Of a DNA stretch of 64,000 bases, positions 1 to 8,483 are shown one piece after another. A program made the position numbers and the translations under genes. Source of the stretch: Streptomyces hayashii (GTDB lineage: Bacteria; Actinomycetota; Actinomycetes; Streptomycetales; Streptomycetaceae). Positions within the stretch are counted from its first letter, which is position 1, and the number at the start of each line of letters is the position of its first letter. The stretch is taken from positions 146,739 through 210,738 of the forward strand of contig NZ_JAHHIU010000078.1 in NCBI RefSeq assembly GCF_024539815.1. The letters run 5' to 3'. A model generated the notes under the pieces. The model worked only from the letters and a program-made list of their open reading frames with translations. It searched no databases and was not told where the DNA came from.

Positions 1-1
1 C

Positions 2-1438
2 ACGCTCATACATGACGCGCTCACCACAGCGCTGACCCGCGACGCCGCCACACTGCCGGCCTCCATGCTCTACACGCCCGGCTGCCGCCCCGCGCTGTTC
101 ATCGACAGCAGCGTGGTCCGAGGCGGTCCCGGAGTCGGCAAGACGTTGTGGGCCCGAGTCCTGACCGACCCTGACCTCCGTGCGGCAGCCGCCTATGACC
201 TGAAGATGCCGCGCCTGGAGGATACCCGGGTGATCTCCGCCCCAGGGGCCGCAGGAGACAGCGACGGCTATCCGGCCGCGCCGGAGCTGGAGGCACTGAT
301 CGGCGAAGGAATCCGCCCCGTGACGGTGTGGACCGCTGTCGCCCTGACCGCCCTGGGCGTCTGCGACCTCACACACCTGCCCAGCTGGCGCGACCGCGCG
401 CAGTGGTTGCTGCGTAACCCCGACGCCCTGCGCCAGGCCGTGGCCGACCTGAACTCGCAGGGCCACACTCATCTGGTTGTCTTCGACACCTTGGACCGTC
501 TCCACCCCGATCAGCGCATTACGGACCGCCTCGCCTCCGGAGTCCTCCAGCTCGCTGCCGACCTGGCCCGCCTCGGGCCGCGCGTGAAGGCGAAGGTCTT
601 CCTACGCCCCGACACCCTCGACGCGGCCCTGTGGGCGCTCAGGTCCGAGGCCCGACGTGCTCTGCGTACGACCGACTTGAACTGGAGCACGCCGGACCAC
701 TGGGGCCAGGTGACCGGAACGCACCTCTACGGGCTGTTCTTCCAGCTCCTGGCGAACCACCCCAGTGAAGGTGCCGCCGCCTTCCGTTCTCTGACCCCGG
801 GCTGGAGGCTCACCCCCGACGGTCGCTTCAGCGCGCCCGAGCAACTGACCTCCGATCCCGCCGCGCAGGAACGCCTCTTCACCGTGATCGCGGACCCGTA
901 CATGGGCGCGACCGCCCGCAAGGGCTCCACGTACCGGTTCATGCTCACGCATCTCCAGGACGGTGTCGGCGGAATCAGCCCGCGCCCGTTCCTCATCGCA
1001 CTGAGGCAGGCCGTGCGCCACGCCCTGGACGATCACCCCGACCACCCGCGCGCCCTTCACCACCGGGACATCCGCCGGGGCGTGCCGGAGGGAGCGCGTG
1101 CCCGCGCCGCAGAAGTCGAGCAGGCCATGCCATGGGTGCGGGCGGCACTCGCTCCGCTGGCCGGGCAGCAGCTGCCGATCGAATCCGACCAGGTCATCGC
1201 CCAGTGGGACCACGCGTGCCTGCCAGACCGTCTTCGACGTCTCGGCTCCCGCACGGCGGACCCGTACCCCGGCGGCATGCGGCACCTAGCCCGCTACCAC
1301 GACCTCCTCGAAGAGCTCACTGCTGCTGGCGTCGTGCACCCCAGTACCGATGGGTCCTGGGACATGCCCGATCCGTTCCGCATCGCGCACGGCCTGGGAC
1401 GCCGAGGGAGCGTGAAGCCGGCCTCGGCCCCCGTCTAG
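2..1438 (+). CDS. P-loop ATPase, 5' end outside window
   Basis: The frame is open from base 2, so the annotated start at 65 is only the first ATG inside the window and the gene very probably begins further left. A Walker A motif GGPGVGKT lies about 20 residues after that ATG. A Walker B-like strand (HLVVFDTLD) and a later KAKVFLRPDT segment resemble the sensor region of STAND-like P-loop ATPases that often follow a ParA-type domain in actinomycetes. The C-terminal 200 residues are helical and carry no motif I recognise. The role is unknown; a partition or signalling ATPase is a guess from fold only. The ATPase assignment is reasonably sure, the family is not. Confidence 0.7.
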   Translation, partial: TLIHDALTTALTRDAATLPASMLYTPGCRPALFIDSSVVRGGPGVGKTLWARVLTDPDLRAAAAYDLKMPRLEDTRVISAPGAAGDSDGYPAAPELEALIGEGIRPVTVWTAVALTALGVCDLTHLPSWRDRAQWLLRNPDALRQAVADLNSQGHTHLVVFDTLDRLHPDQRITDRLASGVLQLAADLARLGPRVKAKVFLRPDTLDAALWALRSEARRALRTTDLNWSTPDHWGQVTGTHLYGLFFQLLANHPSEGAAAFRSLTPGWRLTPDGRFSAPEQLTSDPAAQERLFTVIADPYMGATARKGSTYRFMLTHLQDGVGGISPRPFLIALRQAVRHALDDHPDHPRALHHRDIRRGVPEGARARAAEVEQAMPWVRAALAPLAGQQLPIESDQVIAQWDHACLPDRLRRLGSRTADPYPGGMRHLARYHDLLEELTAAGVVHPSTDGSWDMPDPFRIAHGLGRRGSVKPASAPV

Positions 1439-2078
1439 CCCGGCTGAGGCGCGCCCGGACTCCGGCCACGCACCGGCACGTGCACCAGCTATCGCGCCGC
1501 TGCCCCGCCGCCGGATACCGACTAGCAGGGGTGCGCCTCCCGTCGGCTGCGACGAGTGGTCGCACAGCGTGAGCGCAGGCGCTGGTCGGCTCGGTTCCTG
1601 GAGCCGAAGGCGTTGCGCTTCGAACCGCGCATCACCCGCGCCCTCAAGGCCCTCGCCGAGGCGGCCCTTCCAGCCCGTGACGCTCGGCACCTTGCGGGTG
1701 GAAGGGCCGCCGACGTTCGAGCGGCAGCCGCGCACGGCTGACGACCCGTGAGCGACCCCCGACTACGTCCCCGGCTCCCGGCCTCCAGCGGCCCCACCGC
1801 CCGCAGAGCACCACTTCGGCTAGCCGGGCACCGTCCCCGAGGGCCGAGTGCAGGTGCACGCACGAGCCTCCGTGCGTGGCGGGCTGGATCGACACCGTCG
1901 AGCGGGAGCCCGAGCGCGGCGCCGACAGCCGACCGTACCCGGGACAGCCAGCCCGTCACCCACCAGACGAAACGCCCTTGTTTCAACTGCCGCCCCGAGG
2001 CGGCCCAAGCCCTGGCCGACTCGATGCCCACGCGCGGCCAGCAATTCTCGAAGTTCCGTAAGCGCAAGGAGCGCTGAT
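1439..2078. other. 640-bp stretch without a convincing gene
   Basis: Several short + strand frames exist but none has a clear start, ribosome site and protein-like composition along its length. One frame ending at 2077 has a plausible C-terminal tail (FNCRPEAAQALADSM) and stops two bases before the next start, which suggests the 3' remnant of a degraded or frameshifted gene. I see no promoter-like island or hairpin here. Confidence 0.4.
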
Positions 2079-2531
2079 ATGTCCTTAGCCCAACCTACCG
2101 AGACGCGCCCCCCGACCTGGCGCGAGGAGCTGACCCACGACCTGGCCGACGCCACAGAGAAGACGCGGGCGGCCTGGCTGTCGCAGCGCAACGTCGTCGC
2201 CACCTACCTGCGGGCCGTCATGCCCCACTTGGAGGCGGCGTTCCACCGGGGCAGGCGCGGCCACCTGCGCGACCTGGGGATGCTCCCGCCCTCGCTGACG
2301 CACCCGCTCACCGGCCGCGAGAAGCAGGTCATCGTCCGCGTGGCGCGCGGCATGTCCAACGCGAAGACCGGCGTGGACCTGTTCCTCTCCGAGGACACGA
2401 TCAAGACCCACCTGCGGCGCATCTACAAGAAGACCGGCACGCACGACCGGGCCCACGCTGTCGCCCTCCTGCTGATCCGGGGCGACATCACGGCGGCCGA
2501 CGTCCTGGAGCCCCTGGATGACGACCGCTGA
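2079..2531 (+). CDS. LuxR-type helix-turn-helix regulator
   Basis: A 150-residue protein. Residues about 78-140 form a LuxR/GerE DNA-binding domain: LTGREKQVIVRVARG, then a recognition-helix region with SEDTIKTHLRRIYKKTG. The N-terminal half is helical and has no recognised receiver or PAS domain, so this is a small orphan LuxR protein. The ATG at 2079 was chosen because AAGGAG lies just upstream; a longer in-frame extension to 1848 is Arg/Pro-rich and looks non-coding. It probably regulates neighbouring accessory genes, but no target is visible. The stop overlaps the next reading frame. Confidence 0.75.
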   Translation: MSLAQPTETRPPTWREELTHDLADATEKTRAAWLSQRNVVATYLRAVMPHLEAAFHRGRRGHLRDLGMLPPSLTHPLTGREKQVIVRVARGMSNAKTGVDLFLSEDTIKTHLRRIYKKTGTHDRAHAVALLLIRGDITAADVLEPLDDDR

Positions 2532-2865
2532 CGCCCCTCTCCCGCACCTGGCGCCCGCAGACAGCACCGAGCGCCCGGTCCACCTCGTCGAAATCCGGCG
2601 CCCCGACGACGAGTACCCAGCCGCTGCGCCGGCGGGCATGGTGCGGCGGCTGCCAGTTTCACAGCGCCACTGTGAACGCCTGGCCCCCGGACGGCTCGTA
2701 TCCCATCGAGGCGACCACGCTCACCGACACCGCGGAGTTCCAGGACTTCTCATGGGGCCACGGGTACGAGCGCGAGATGCCGCTCGACACCCCCGCGAAG
2801 GAAGTGGCCGACGTCGTCCTCGCCACCTTCCGGCCCAGGAGAAGCAGAGCGTGCTGGTCAGCTGA
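2518..2865 (+). pseudogene. small gene with two apparent frameshifts
   Basis: The frame starting ATG at 2518, overlapping the LuxR stop, reads sensibly to about VEIRRPDDEYPAAAPAG. It then turns into Arg-rich sequence. A protein-like stretch (GYEREMPLDTPAKEVADVV) continues in the +1 frame from about 2645 to 2835. The original frame becomes plausible again for the tail AQEKQSVLVS before the stop at 2865. Two compensating frameshifts would restore a protein of about 115 residues. No family recognised. It could be a decayed gene or sequencing error. Confidence 0.45.
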
Positions 2866-2985
2866 GCCCCGTACGGCAAGCCGGGGTCTCAGTTCAACGG
2901 AGGCCCCGGCTTCGTCATGCCGTCGTGCTCGCCGCCAGATCCACAACATCCCCCTGCACCTCAGAGGAAGCGCAGTACACCCGCC

Positions 2986-3093
2986 ATGACCAAACCGACC
3001 AACCCTTACGCCCAGGCTTACTCGGACTTTCTGAGCGAGGCCGCCGAGCACCAGGCCCAGCAGGCTGAGACCTCTGAGACGGTGCCGGCATGA
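2986..3093 (+). CDS. 35-residue hypothetical protein
   Basis: A short open frame beginning MTKPTNPYAQAYSDFLSEAA and ending ETVPA. It is polar and helical, with a run of Glu/Ala/Gln. Its stop overlaps the ATG of the next gene in an ATGA arrangement, which implies translational coupling, and a GAGGAAG sequence lies upstream. Function unknown. The coupling and composition make it more likely real than a chance frame. Confidence 0.5.
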   Translation: MTKPTNPYAQAYSDFLSEAAEHQAQQAETSETVPA

Positions 3094-3800
3094 GCCGCCG
3101 TCAAAACCAGGACCCAGCGATCGACGCGGAGCACGGCGGTGAGATCCACCCCGCCTTCGGCGTCGCGGTCGTGACGCGCAGGCATGGATCAGGCCGTTCG
3201 CTGTTCCAGTCCGACCTGCTCCACAACGAGACCGTCTCGCTCTCCGTCCACGAGGCCGTACGCAAGCGCGACCTTAACCACGACTGGGTCCATCCGGGCC
3301 GAGAGCTCGTGGAGATCGAGATGAGCCTCGCGCAGTGGGGCTCGCTCGTGTCCTCCATGGGGCTCGGCAGCGGCGTCCCGGTGACCATCCGGCGTACCGA
3401 GCACAACGCCTTCGTACCCGAGATCCCTCATCAGCCCCGCACCGCCGAGAACCTGCGAGAGGTTCGCGAGGTCACCGACCGGATGTACGCCCGCGTCAAG
3501 GCCGCCACGGCGGCATTGCACGAGGCGATCCACGAGAAGAAGGGAGTGAGGGCCACCAAGGAAGCACTCAACGCACTGGAGAACGCCGTCGCCGGTGCGG
3601 GTAGCAACGCCCAGTTCACCGTCGACTCACTCGTGGAGGCCGGCGAGCAGGTCGTCGCCCAGGCCCGCGCCGATATCGAGGCCCACGTCCTGGAGGTCGT
3701 CCGACTGACGGGTACCGAGCCCTCCATCGAAGCCTCGTCCTTCGATGCCCCGGCGCTGCCGGGGCCCGCTACCAGCCGAGAGGAGCCCACCGATGCCTGA
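3090..3800 (+). CDS. hypothetical protein, 236 aa
   Basis: No family recognised. The N-terminal half contains beta-rich sequence (HPAFGVAVVTRRHGSGRSLF) and a block resembling small phage or plasmid proteins that bind nucleic acid, though I cannot name one. Residues about 125-215 are helical with heptad-like spacing (REVTDRMYARVKAATAALHE), so a coiled coil is likely. It overlaps the preceding small gene by four bases and the following gene by eight, placing it in a translationally coupled three-gene unit. Soluble, no signal peptide. Confidence 0.65.
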   Translation: MSRRQNQDPAIDAEHGGEIHPAFGVAVVTRRHGSGRSLFQSDLLHNETVSLSVHEAVRKRDLNHDWVHPGRELVEIEMSLAQWGSLVSSMGLGSGVPVTIRRTEHNAFVPEIPHQPRTAENLREVREVTDRMYARVKAATAALHEAIHEKKGVRATKEALNALENAVAGAGSNAQFTVDSLVEAGEQVVAQARADIEAHVLEVVRLTGTEPSIEASSFDAPALPGPATSREEPTDA

Positions 3801-4101
3801 ACTCACCGTGCCCGACGAGCTGTTCGACGCCGATTTCTTCGCCTCCGACGAGCACAGGCTGGCCGACCGCTTCGACTGGATCATCCAGGACGGCCAGATC
3901 GTCCACGCTCCCGTCGTGGGCTGGACCTGGGCGTGCCCCAAGTGCGGCGAGTCCGGAACCCTGCCGGAGGACCCTGTTGCTCTCTTCCACAGTGCCTCTC
4001 CACACGGGAAACAGCAGGCAGCTGACCCGTTCGACACCCTCGTGCCGCTCCTGGTCTCCGTCGTGCGCGAGTTCCCTGGCTCTGCTCCGGGAGCCGACTG
4101 A
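3793..4101 (+). CDS. hypothetical acidic protein with one CxxC
   Basis: A 102-residue acidic protein starting at the ATG at 3793, which overlaps the previous stop. It has a single CPKCGESG pair around residue 48, like half of a zinc ribbon, with no second Cys pair downstream. Dimeric metal binding or a structural remnant are both possible. No family recognised. It is the third member of the coupled unit 2986-4101. Confidence 0.6.
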   Translation: MPELTVPDELFDADFFASDEHRLADRFDWIIQDGQIVHAPVVGWTWACPKCGESGTLPEDPVALFHSASPHGKQQAADPFDTLVPLLVSVVREFPGSAPGAD

Positions 4102-4133
4102 AGCACCAGCCTCGATACGGAGGGACACCAGCC

Positions 4134-4336
4134 ATGAACGCACTCACGACCACCGGGACGCCGTACACGGCCTGAGCTGCGCGCAGAAACCCCGCCCCGC
4201 CGCACCGGGCTCGTCCCTTCTCGACCGCGGGAGCAGGGTCCGCTTCAACTCCGGCCGATCAACCACGTTCACCGAGATCCCTCAACTGCCCGGTCTCTCC
4301 GTCGAACGCATCAATGACAGCGTGGAGGAACCGTGA
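4134..4336 (+). pseudogene. small frameshifted gene
   Basis: An ATG at 4134 follows a strong GGAGG, but its frame stops after 13 codons (4175). In another frame the sequence continues as a protein-like tail (RGSRVRFNSGRSTTF, then PQLPGLSVERINDSVEEP) to a stop at 4336. That stop overlaps the next gene's start. A good ribosome site followed by a frame break and a coherent tail suggests a frameshifted small gene. Function unknown. Confidence 0.35.
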
Positions 4337-4968
4337 TGGAGGAACAGAGGAGGCAGGAATTGCTGGACAGCCTGCCGGACGACCCGGTCAACGCCGAGCG
4401 GCCCCCGGAGTCCCTCCAGCAGAAGGCAGACCGGATCGCCTCTGTCACCGGCCATCCCACCGAGGACGACATCACCCTGCCATCCCAAATGGAGCGCCTG
4501 GCCGACCAGCTGGCCCGTCAGTACGACTACCGGCCCCTGGCCGAGCTCGAGCAGGAAGACCCCGAACGCGCCCAGGAACACCGGGACGCGGCCGCGCACC
4601 TGGCGCCGTGGATCCAGGAGTGCCCCCGCGAGGAACGCCGTGCCGCCTTTGGCCGCGGCTTCGACAAGGGCAAGGAACGCCAGAAGCTGCGCACTGCCGG
4701 CGACGTACGCCGTCTCAAGGATGAGGTGGCCGAACTACGGCAGGACCGTGACCCGGACGGACTGCGGGCTCGTATCCGGGACCTGGAGTACGCGCTGGAT
4801 GGCTGGGACCGCCTCATGACCGGCCGGGTTATCCTGCGGCCGGACGCGCCAACGGACTGGAAGACGCAGGCCGCGGAGTATCTGGCCAAGTTGACCGCGG
4901 TACAGCGGGAACTTGCCGTGCTGAAGGGCGTGCAGCCATCCAACGCCACCCGGAGCAGCTCGTCGTGA
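4336..4968 (+). CDS. coiled-coil hypothetical protein
   Basis: A 210-residue, strongly charged protein, soluble, without signal peptide. The first half is acidic; residues about 115-200 have long helices with coiled-coil periodicity (GDVRRLKDEVAELRQDRD). A GTG three bases upstream is an alternative start. No family recognised. It lies immediately after the frameshifted small gene and is probably transcribed with it. Confidence 0.6.
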   Translation: MEEQRRQELLDSLPDDPVNAERPPESLQQKADRIASVTGHPTEDDITLPSQMERLADQLARQYDYRPLAELEQEDPERAQEHRDAAAHLAPWIQECPREERRAAFGRGFDKGKERQKLRTAGDVRRLKDEVAELRQDRDPDGLRARIRDLEYALDGWDRLMTGRVILRPDAPTDWKTQAAEYLAKLTAVQRELAVLKGVQPSNATRSSSS

Positions 4969-5055
4969 CCGAAGGCGCCTTGTGAGCCGGCGGTGCGCGG
5001 CTGGCCCCCGTGGGGCAGTGTCGGCGCACCCCACCCAGTGAGAGGGAACTCGAGC

Positions 5056-5481
5056 ATGCCCAACGCTGAACTCGCTGCCCGTATCCGGACCGCAATCGTC
5101 ACTCGTCCCCGCCACTACGACACGGCCGTTTGGCTCCGCTGAACCAGCCTGCTCCGCCCGGACACCCCGCTCGGCAGCACCGGCCCCTGTCCAGGACGAC
5201 CCTGTGCGTCGCCGGATACGCCCCACTTAACCGGCCACGCCCTCGAAGTCGTCCACGGTCCGTCCGACTCCCACGGCAGCCGCGCCACCCACACCGTCGC
5301 CCACAAGCCCGGCAGCCATGCCCTGCCAGTCCGGGGCGTCGCCAAGGGGGAACGGCACCTGACCGGCAACGACGTCGGACGGCTCTTCGCCTCCTGCACC
5401 GCGGCAAGCACCGTGCTTGCCGCGCTCGGCCAACTCGCGGGTGGTGCACGCCGAATCGACTGGGCGGCGATCCAGCAGTAG
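5056..5481 (+). pseudogene. degraded hypothetical gene
   Basis: A start at 5056 after a purine-rich site encodes MPNAELAARIRTAIVTRPRH and then stops at 5142. Related-looking sequence continues in two other frames: LCVAGYA near 5200, then LTGHALEVVHGPSDSHG onward to AARRIDWAAIQQ, stopping at 5481. Joined, these pieces give one coherent protein of about 140 residues, so the gene appears to carry at least two frameshifts. I do not know a named family. Confidence 0.5.
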
Positions 5482-5523
5482 CCGCCCGTCACGCCCGAGC
5501 CGGGACGGCGCGTCTTCGGGTTC

Positions 5524-6030
5524 GTGCGCAGCAATCACCCGGACACCGACTGGGCCTCGACCGCGCTCTGTGAGACCACCTTCCTCTTCTGGACCCCCTT
5601 CCAGACCGACGCTTCCCTGGCCGTCGGTGCCGTGCTCCCGGCAGGGAGCGAGCCGTACGTCCCGGCGCCGGGCACGGAGTACCCGTTCAGCGTGTCCGAC
5701 ATCGTCCGCACCACCGCCCACCTTCTCGGAGGCAGATGGAGCGCCCAGTCCGACAGTTGGGGCACGACCGGCAGGCTCTCTGGCCCGCGCGCGGCGAAGT
5801 TCACGTTCCTCGTGGACGAGGAAGGCGACCTGGTCATCGAGTTCTGGGGCTCCACCGACGACTTCTTCGAGGATACGGAGCTGCCGAAGCGGGTGCTCGA
5901 CTGCGACGCGGGGGTCTACCTCGAAGGGACCTGTGCCTCTGACGGACTGGAAGCGCTCGCCGAGCTGGCCGCCGCTTCCATCCGCGCCGTCACCGGCAAC
6001 GATACGCAACCTGCCCGCACAGCGCCGTAA
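5524..6030 (+). CDS. hypothetical protein, 168 aa
   Basis: The frame uses GTG at 5524. The protein is soluble and beta-rich with several aromatic blocks (TTFLFWTPFQTDASLAVG; LVIEFWGSTDDFFEDTELPK). No catalytic motif, signal peptide or membrane segment is visible and no family is recognised. The start is uncertain because no good ribosome site is seen and the N-terminus may extend upstream into the region next to the pseudogene ending at 5481. Confidence 0.5.
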   Translation: MRSNHPDTDWASTALCETTFLFWTPFQTDASLAVGAVLPAGSEPYVPAPGTEYPFSVSDIVRTTAHLLGGRWSAQSDSWGTTGRLSGPRAAKFTFLVDEEGDLVIEFWGSTDDFFEDTELPKRVLDCDAGVYLEGTCASDGLEALAELAAASIRAVTGNDTQPARTAP

Positions 6031-6158
6031 GCCCGCGCCTCATCCGCACTCGCCCCCGCTCTCGGCTCCCGCCCCCGGGTGCTGCGTGTTGCGGGGCTTG
6101 CCCAGCCCACACGCAAGGTCGCACCTGCTCAACCCACTATGGACCTGAAGGAGACATC

Positions 6159-6509
6159 GTGACCGTTACCGACCCTGCATCCTCCGCGGGCGCCTACCTG
6201 CTCAACGCCCTGCGGGCAGCGGGATGGACCGCCGTCGAGGACGGCGACACGGCCAGCGACTACGTCGAGCTTCCCTTCGGCACCGGCGGGGGAGTCATCC
6301 AGGTGACCGCCAGCGGCGCCCACGAGAGCGAACTCGCGTACCCGCCCGCCGAGCACGCCGGATGGCACGCCGTCTGCTACCCCGACGGCTACGCCGGTGA
6401 CCTCCCCGGTGACGCCTTCTATCCCGCCGGGATTCCGGACCTTGCCGAGGACACCGCCCGCCTGATCACCGCGATCCGCATGGCGATCACCCGGCACACC
6501 ACCCGCTGA
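6159..6509 (+). CDS. hypothetical protein, 116 aa
   Basis: Starts at GTG 6159 behind GAAGGAGA, a strong ribosome site. The protein is small and soluble: an N-terminal helix (AYLLNALRAAGWTAVEDG), a beta-rich middle and a C-terminal helix (LAEDTARLITAIRMAI). It resembles in general form other small Streptomyces accessory proteins of unknown function. No operon partner is closely spaced on either side. Confidence 0.6.
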   Translation: MTVTDPASSAGAYLLNALRAAGWTAVEDGDTASDYVELPFGTGGGVIQVTASGAHESELAYPPAEHAGWHAVCYPDGYAGDLPGDAFYPAGIPDLAEDTARLITAIRMAITRHTTR

Positions 6510-6791
6510 CCCGCACACGCGTCATCACCGCATCCGATGGCCCTGTGGCGCTCACCGGCATCGTCTGCCTGCAAGTCGACGAGGGGAACTTCTGAAGTCA
6601 CGACCGTCCATCCACCAGGGCCCGCGCCCCGGCTCCGCACCACGCGGCACTGGGGCGCGGGTCTCTTCTTTCTCCTAACCGCACCACCTCTCAACGGCGG
6701 AGTGATCGACCATTCAATGCCCTTATTGACTCGGCAACACGGTCGTATGCGAGTCGATGACAAGTTATTCCCGACTGATTAGGCTGAAGCT
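6510..6791 (+). promoter_or_regulatory. AT-rich upstream region of the toxin-antitoxin pair
   Basis: The last 90 bases before the gene at 6792 are much richer in A+T than their surroundings. They contain ATTCAATGCCCTTAT, which recurs almost unchanged upstream of the ClpB-like gene (ATTCAATGCCCTATC near 26245), and several GACTCG/GAGTCG half-sites. No gene is seen in the gap. Confidence 0.45.
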
Positions 6792-7199
6792 ATGACTCAC
6801 AACAGCAACGCTCACGACAACGGCACTCCCGACGCTGAGCTCCCGAAGTTCTCCGTCAATGTCGTCCCGACCGACCAGCTCAGGCGCGAGGACCTCGCCA
6901 CGATGCTGAACCTCTATCGCCGCGGCGAGATCACGCCGCTGATCTTCGGGGACGGCAACAAGCCCGAGGCCGCGATCATCCCCTTCGCCGCGTTCGTGCG
7001 CCTCATGAAGTACGACCACGCGGCCCACGTCCACGCTGAGGCTGCTTTCCAGGCCGAGCTCTCCCGTCGCATCCAGGAGTCTGACGCTTCCGGCGAGGCG
7101 AGCATGACCATCGAAGAGCTCGCCGAGAGCCTTGGCTCGCTCGGTCAGCAGTGGGCGGATGAGCATCGTGCTGCCCAGCAGGAGAAGCGTGATGAGTGA
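6792..7199 (+). CDS. Phd/YefM-like antitoxin candidate
   Basis: A 135-residue protein. Residues about 25-75 (QLRREDLATMLNLYRRGEIT, then pliFGDGNKPEAAIIPFAAF) match the general Phd/YefM pattern: a short helix, then a strand pair reading 'given name plus Ala-Ile-Ile-Pro', then a helix. The C-terminal half is acidic and helical, as expected for a toxin-neutralising tail. It overlaps the next gene by eight bases, typical for toxin-antitoxin operons. The family assignment is by pattern only. The AT-rich region upstream could hold an autoregulatory operator. Confidence 0.5.
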   Translation: MTHNSNAHDNGTPDAELPKFSVNVVPTDQLRREDLATMLNLYRRGEITPLIFGDGNKPEAAIIPFAAFVRLMKYDHAAHVHAEAAFQAELSRRIQESDASGEASMTIEELAESLGSLGQQWADEHRAAQQEKRDE

Positions 7200-7704
7200 G
7201 CGTCGGTCTCCCGTCCGCCTTCTGCCGACGACCGGTCTCAAGCAGGACCTCCAGACGCTCCACGACGCCGCGGTGATGCACCCTCATGGACCGGAGGACC
7301 GGCTCCTGCGCGTGGCTCTCAACCAGCTGGGCCGGATCCAGCAGGGCGCGCCGAGCACGCACCCGCTGGAGTACATGCCCAGTTATCCCGACCTCTCTGA
7401 TTGCGAGACCACGTACGTCGGCGCGGATCCGAATGCGAAGCCCTCGCACCGGATCGTCTGGCGGGAGCGCGCGCCCCAGCGCCCGGGTGACCCCGTCGCC
7501 CGCGAGATCATCGCCCTGGGTGAACGCGCGAACGGGCAGGCCTACTACATGGCCGGCCAGCGCCTCGGTCGCCCCGTGGGCTTCACTCTCGCCGAGCTGG
7601 CTGCGCAGCGCGAGCCGATCGCGAGTCCCTCACGACCCCGACAGCGCTCGATCAGCAGCTTCGGCACGCCATCCGCGGATGAGCCTGACCTCCAGTTCGA
7701 GTGA
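7192..7704 (+). CDS. RelE-like toxin candidate
   Basis: A 170-residue protein translated from ATG 7192. The core (YPDLSDCETTYVGADP, KPSHRIVWRERAP, then REIIALGERANGQAYYMAGQ) has the strand order and basic centre of RelE/ParE-type ribonuclease toxins, including an Arg after a hydrophobic strand and a final Tyr-rich helix. The N- and C-terminal extensions are longer than in typical toxins of about 95 residues. Together with the preceding gene it would form a maintenance module for the element. Confidence 0.45.
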   Translation: MSERRSPVRLLPTTGLKQDLQTLHDAAVMHPHGPEDRLLRVALNQLGRIQQGAPSTHPLEYMPSYPDLSDCETTYVGADPNAKPSHRIVWRERAPQRPGDPVAREIIALGERANGQAYYMAGQRLGRPVGFTLAELAAQREPIASPSRPRQRSISSFGTPSADEPDLQFE

Positions 7705-7784
7705 CCTGTAATTCGCGACTCCTCTGACCATTGATGGTTTCTCATAGCAGGGAACTAATAGCTATTTGATAAGAGCGAGATGGT
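7705..7784 (+). promoter_or_regulatory. AT-rich promoter-like island
   Basis: Eighty bases with low G+C contain AACTAATAGCTATTTGATAA shortly before the start at 7785. Related TTGATAA, TCGATAG or TCGAATG sequences occur ahead of many operons of this element. No gene fits here. Confidence 0.4.
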
Positions 7785-8126
7785 GTGGTGGCGATGTACG
7801 ACTACGAGCCAGTGACCCAGGCGGCAGCTCTGGATGCTGAACCCCAGTCCAGCACAACCGCGGGACGCCGCCGGTGGATCAGTCCTCGTTGCGCCCTCTT
7901 CGTACGGCGCGGCATCGGACTGGCGATCGCCCTCGGCATGGCCTACGGCATCTTCCACGTCATCTTCCGCACTGAGGTGTTCGCCCCCGTGCTGGCCTAC
8001 GTCGGACCCGTCAAGGACTTCATCGGCTGGGTGGTCGAGGACCCGGGGCGGGCCTGGATCGCGCTGGCGGCCCTCGTCATCCCGCACATCGGGCTGTACT
8101 ACCTGCTCTTCGAGGACCGGAAGTAG
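7785..8126 (+). CDS. small membrane protein, two TM segments
   Basis: A 113-residue protein with a polar N-terminus of about 38 residues and two hydrophobic segments, one around 43-65 (GIGLAIALGMAYGIFHVIF) and one near 90-108 (IALAALVIPHIGLYYLLF). GTG 7785 or ATG 7794 could start it. The stop overlaps the start of the next membrane-protein gene by one base, so the two are probably made together. Function unknown; small paired membrane proteins are common in conjugation loci, but this pair is outside the main transfer operon. Confidence 0.6.
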   Translation: MVAMYDYEPVTQAAALDAEPQSSTTAGRRRWISPRCALFVRRGIGLAIALGMAYGIFHVIFRTEVFAPVLAYVGPVKDFIGWVVEDPGRAWIALAALVIPHIGLYYLLFEDRK

Positions 8127-8392
8127 TGCGGGGCGTCATGTTCAGAACCATGTTCAAGAGTGCTCGTGCCATCATCGCTCTCGGTCTGATCGGCGGCGCC
8201 AGTCTGGCGGTCATCGGCGGATGGGTCACCGGCTTCTTCGCCTCGATCGCGAGCACCGTCGCCGGCCTGTGGAACGACTTCATGGGCTGGATCAATTCGC
8301 CGCTGGGGTGGGAGCACTTCCTCGCCGGGGCTGGCGTGCTCATCGTCCCGGTCATCGTGCTCGTGCTGATCTTTGCCATCGCCGACGGCTGA
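8126..8392 (+). CDS. small membrane protein, two TM segments
   Basis: An 88-residue, mostly hydrophobic protein: one segment at about 14-38 (IIALGLIGGASLAVIGGWV) and another at about 66-86 (AGVLIVPVIVLVLIFAIA). GTG 8126 and ATG 8138 are alternative starts. It follows the other two-TM gene directly and ends 27 bases before a strong terminator. No family recognised. Confidence 0.6.
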   Translation: MRGVMFRTMFKSARAIIALGLIGGASLAVIGGWVTGFFASIASTVAGLWNDFMGWINSPLGWEHFLAGAGVLIVPVIVLVLIFAIADG

Positions 8393-8419
8393 GCGTCGCA
8401 ACTGGGCTCGTCCCGCCAT

Positions 8420-8465
8420 AAAGAGAACCCCCGTGATGCCTGTGCATCACGGGGGTTCTCTTTTT
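8420..8465. terminator. bidirectional terminator hairpin
   Basis: AAAGAGAACCCCCGTGATG and its reverse complement enclose a short CCTGTG loop and end in a run of T. The hairpin lies between the convergent genes ending at 8392 (+) and 8484 (-), so it can serve both. Confidence 0.9.
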
Positions 8466-8483
8466 CTGCTGGCTCCTCGTTGC

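Noticed and set aside
3793..4101. Zinc-finger protein
   Set aside because: Only one CxxC pair is present, so a complete zinc site in one chain is not supported.
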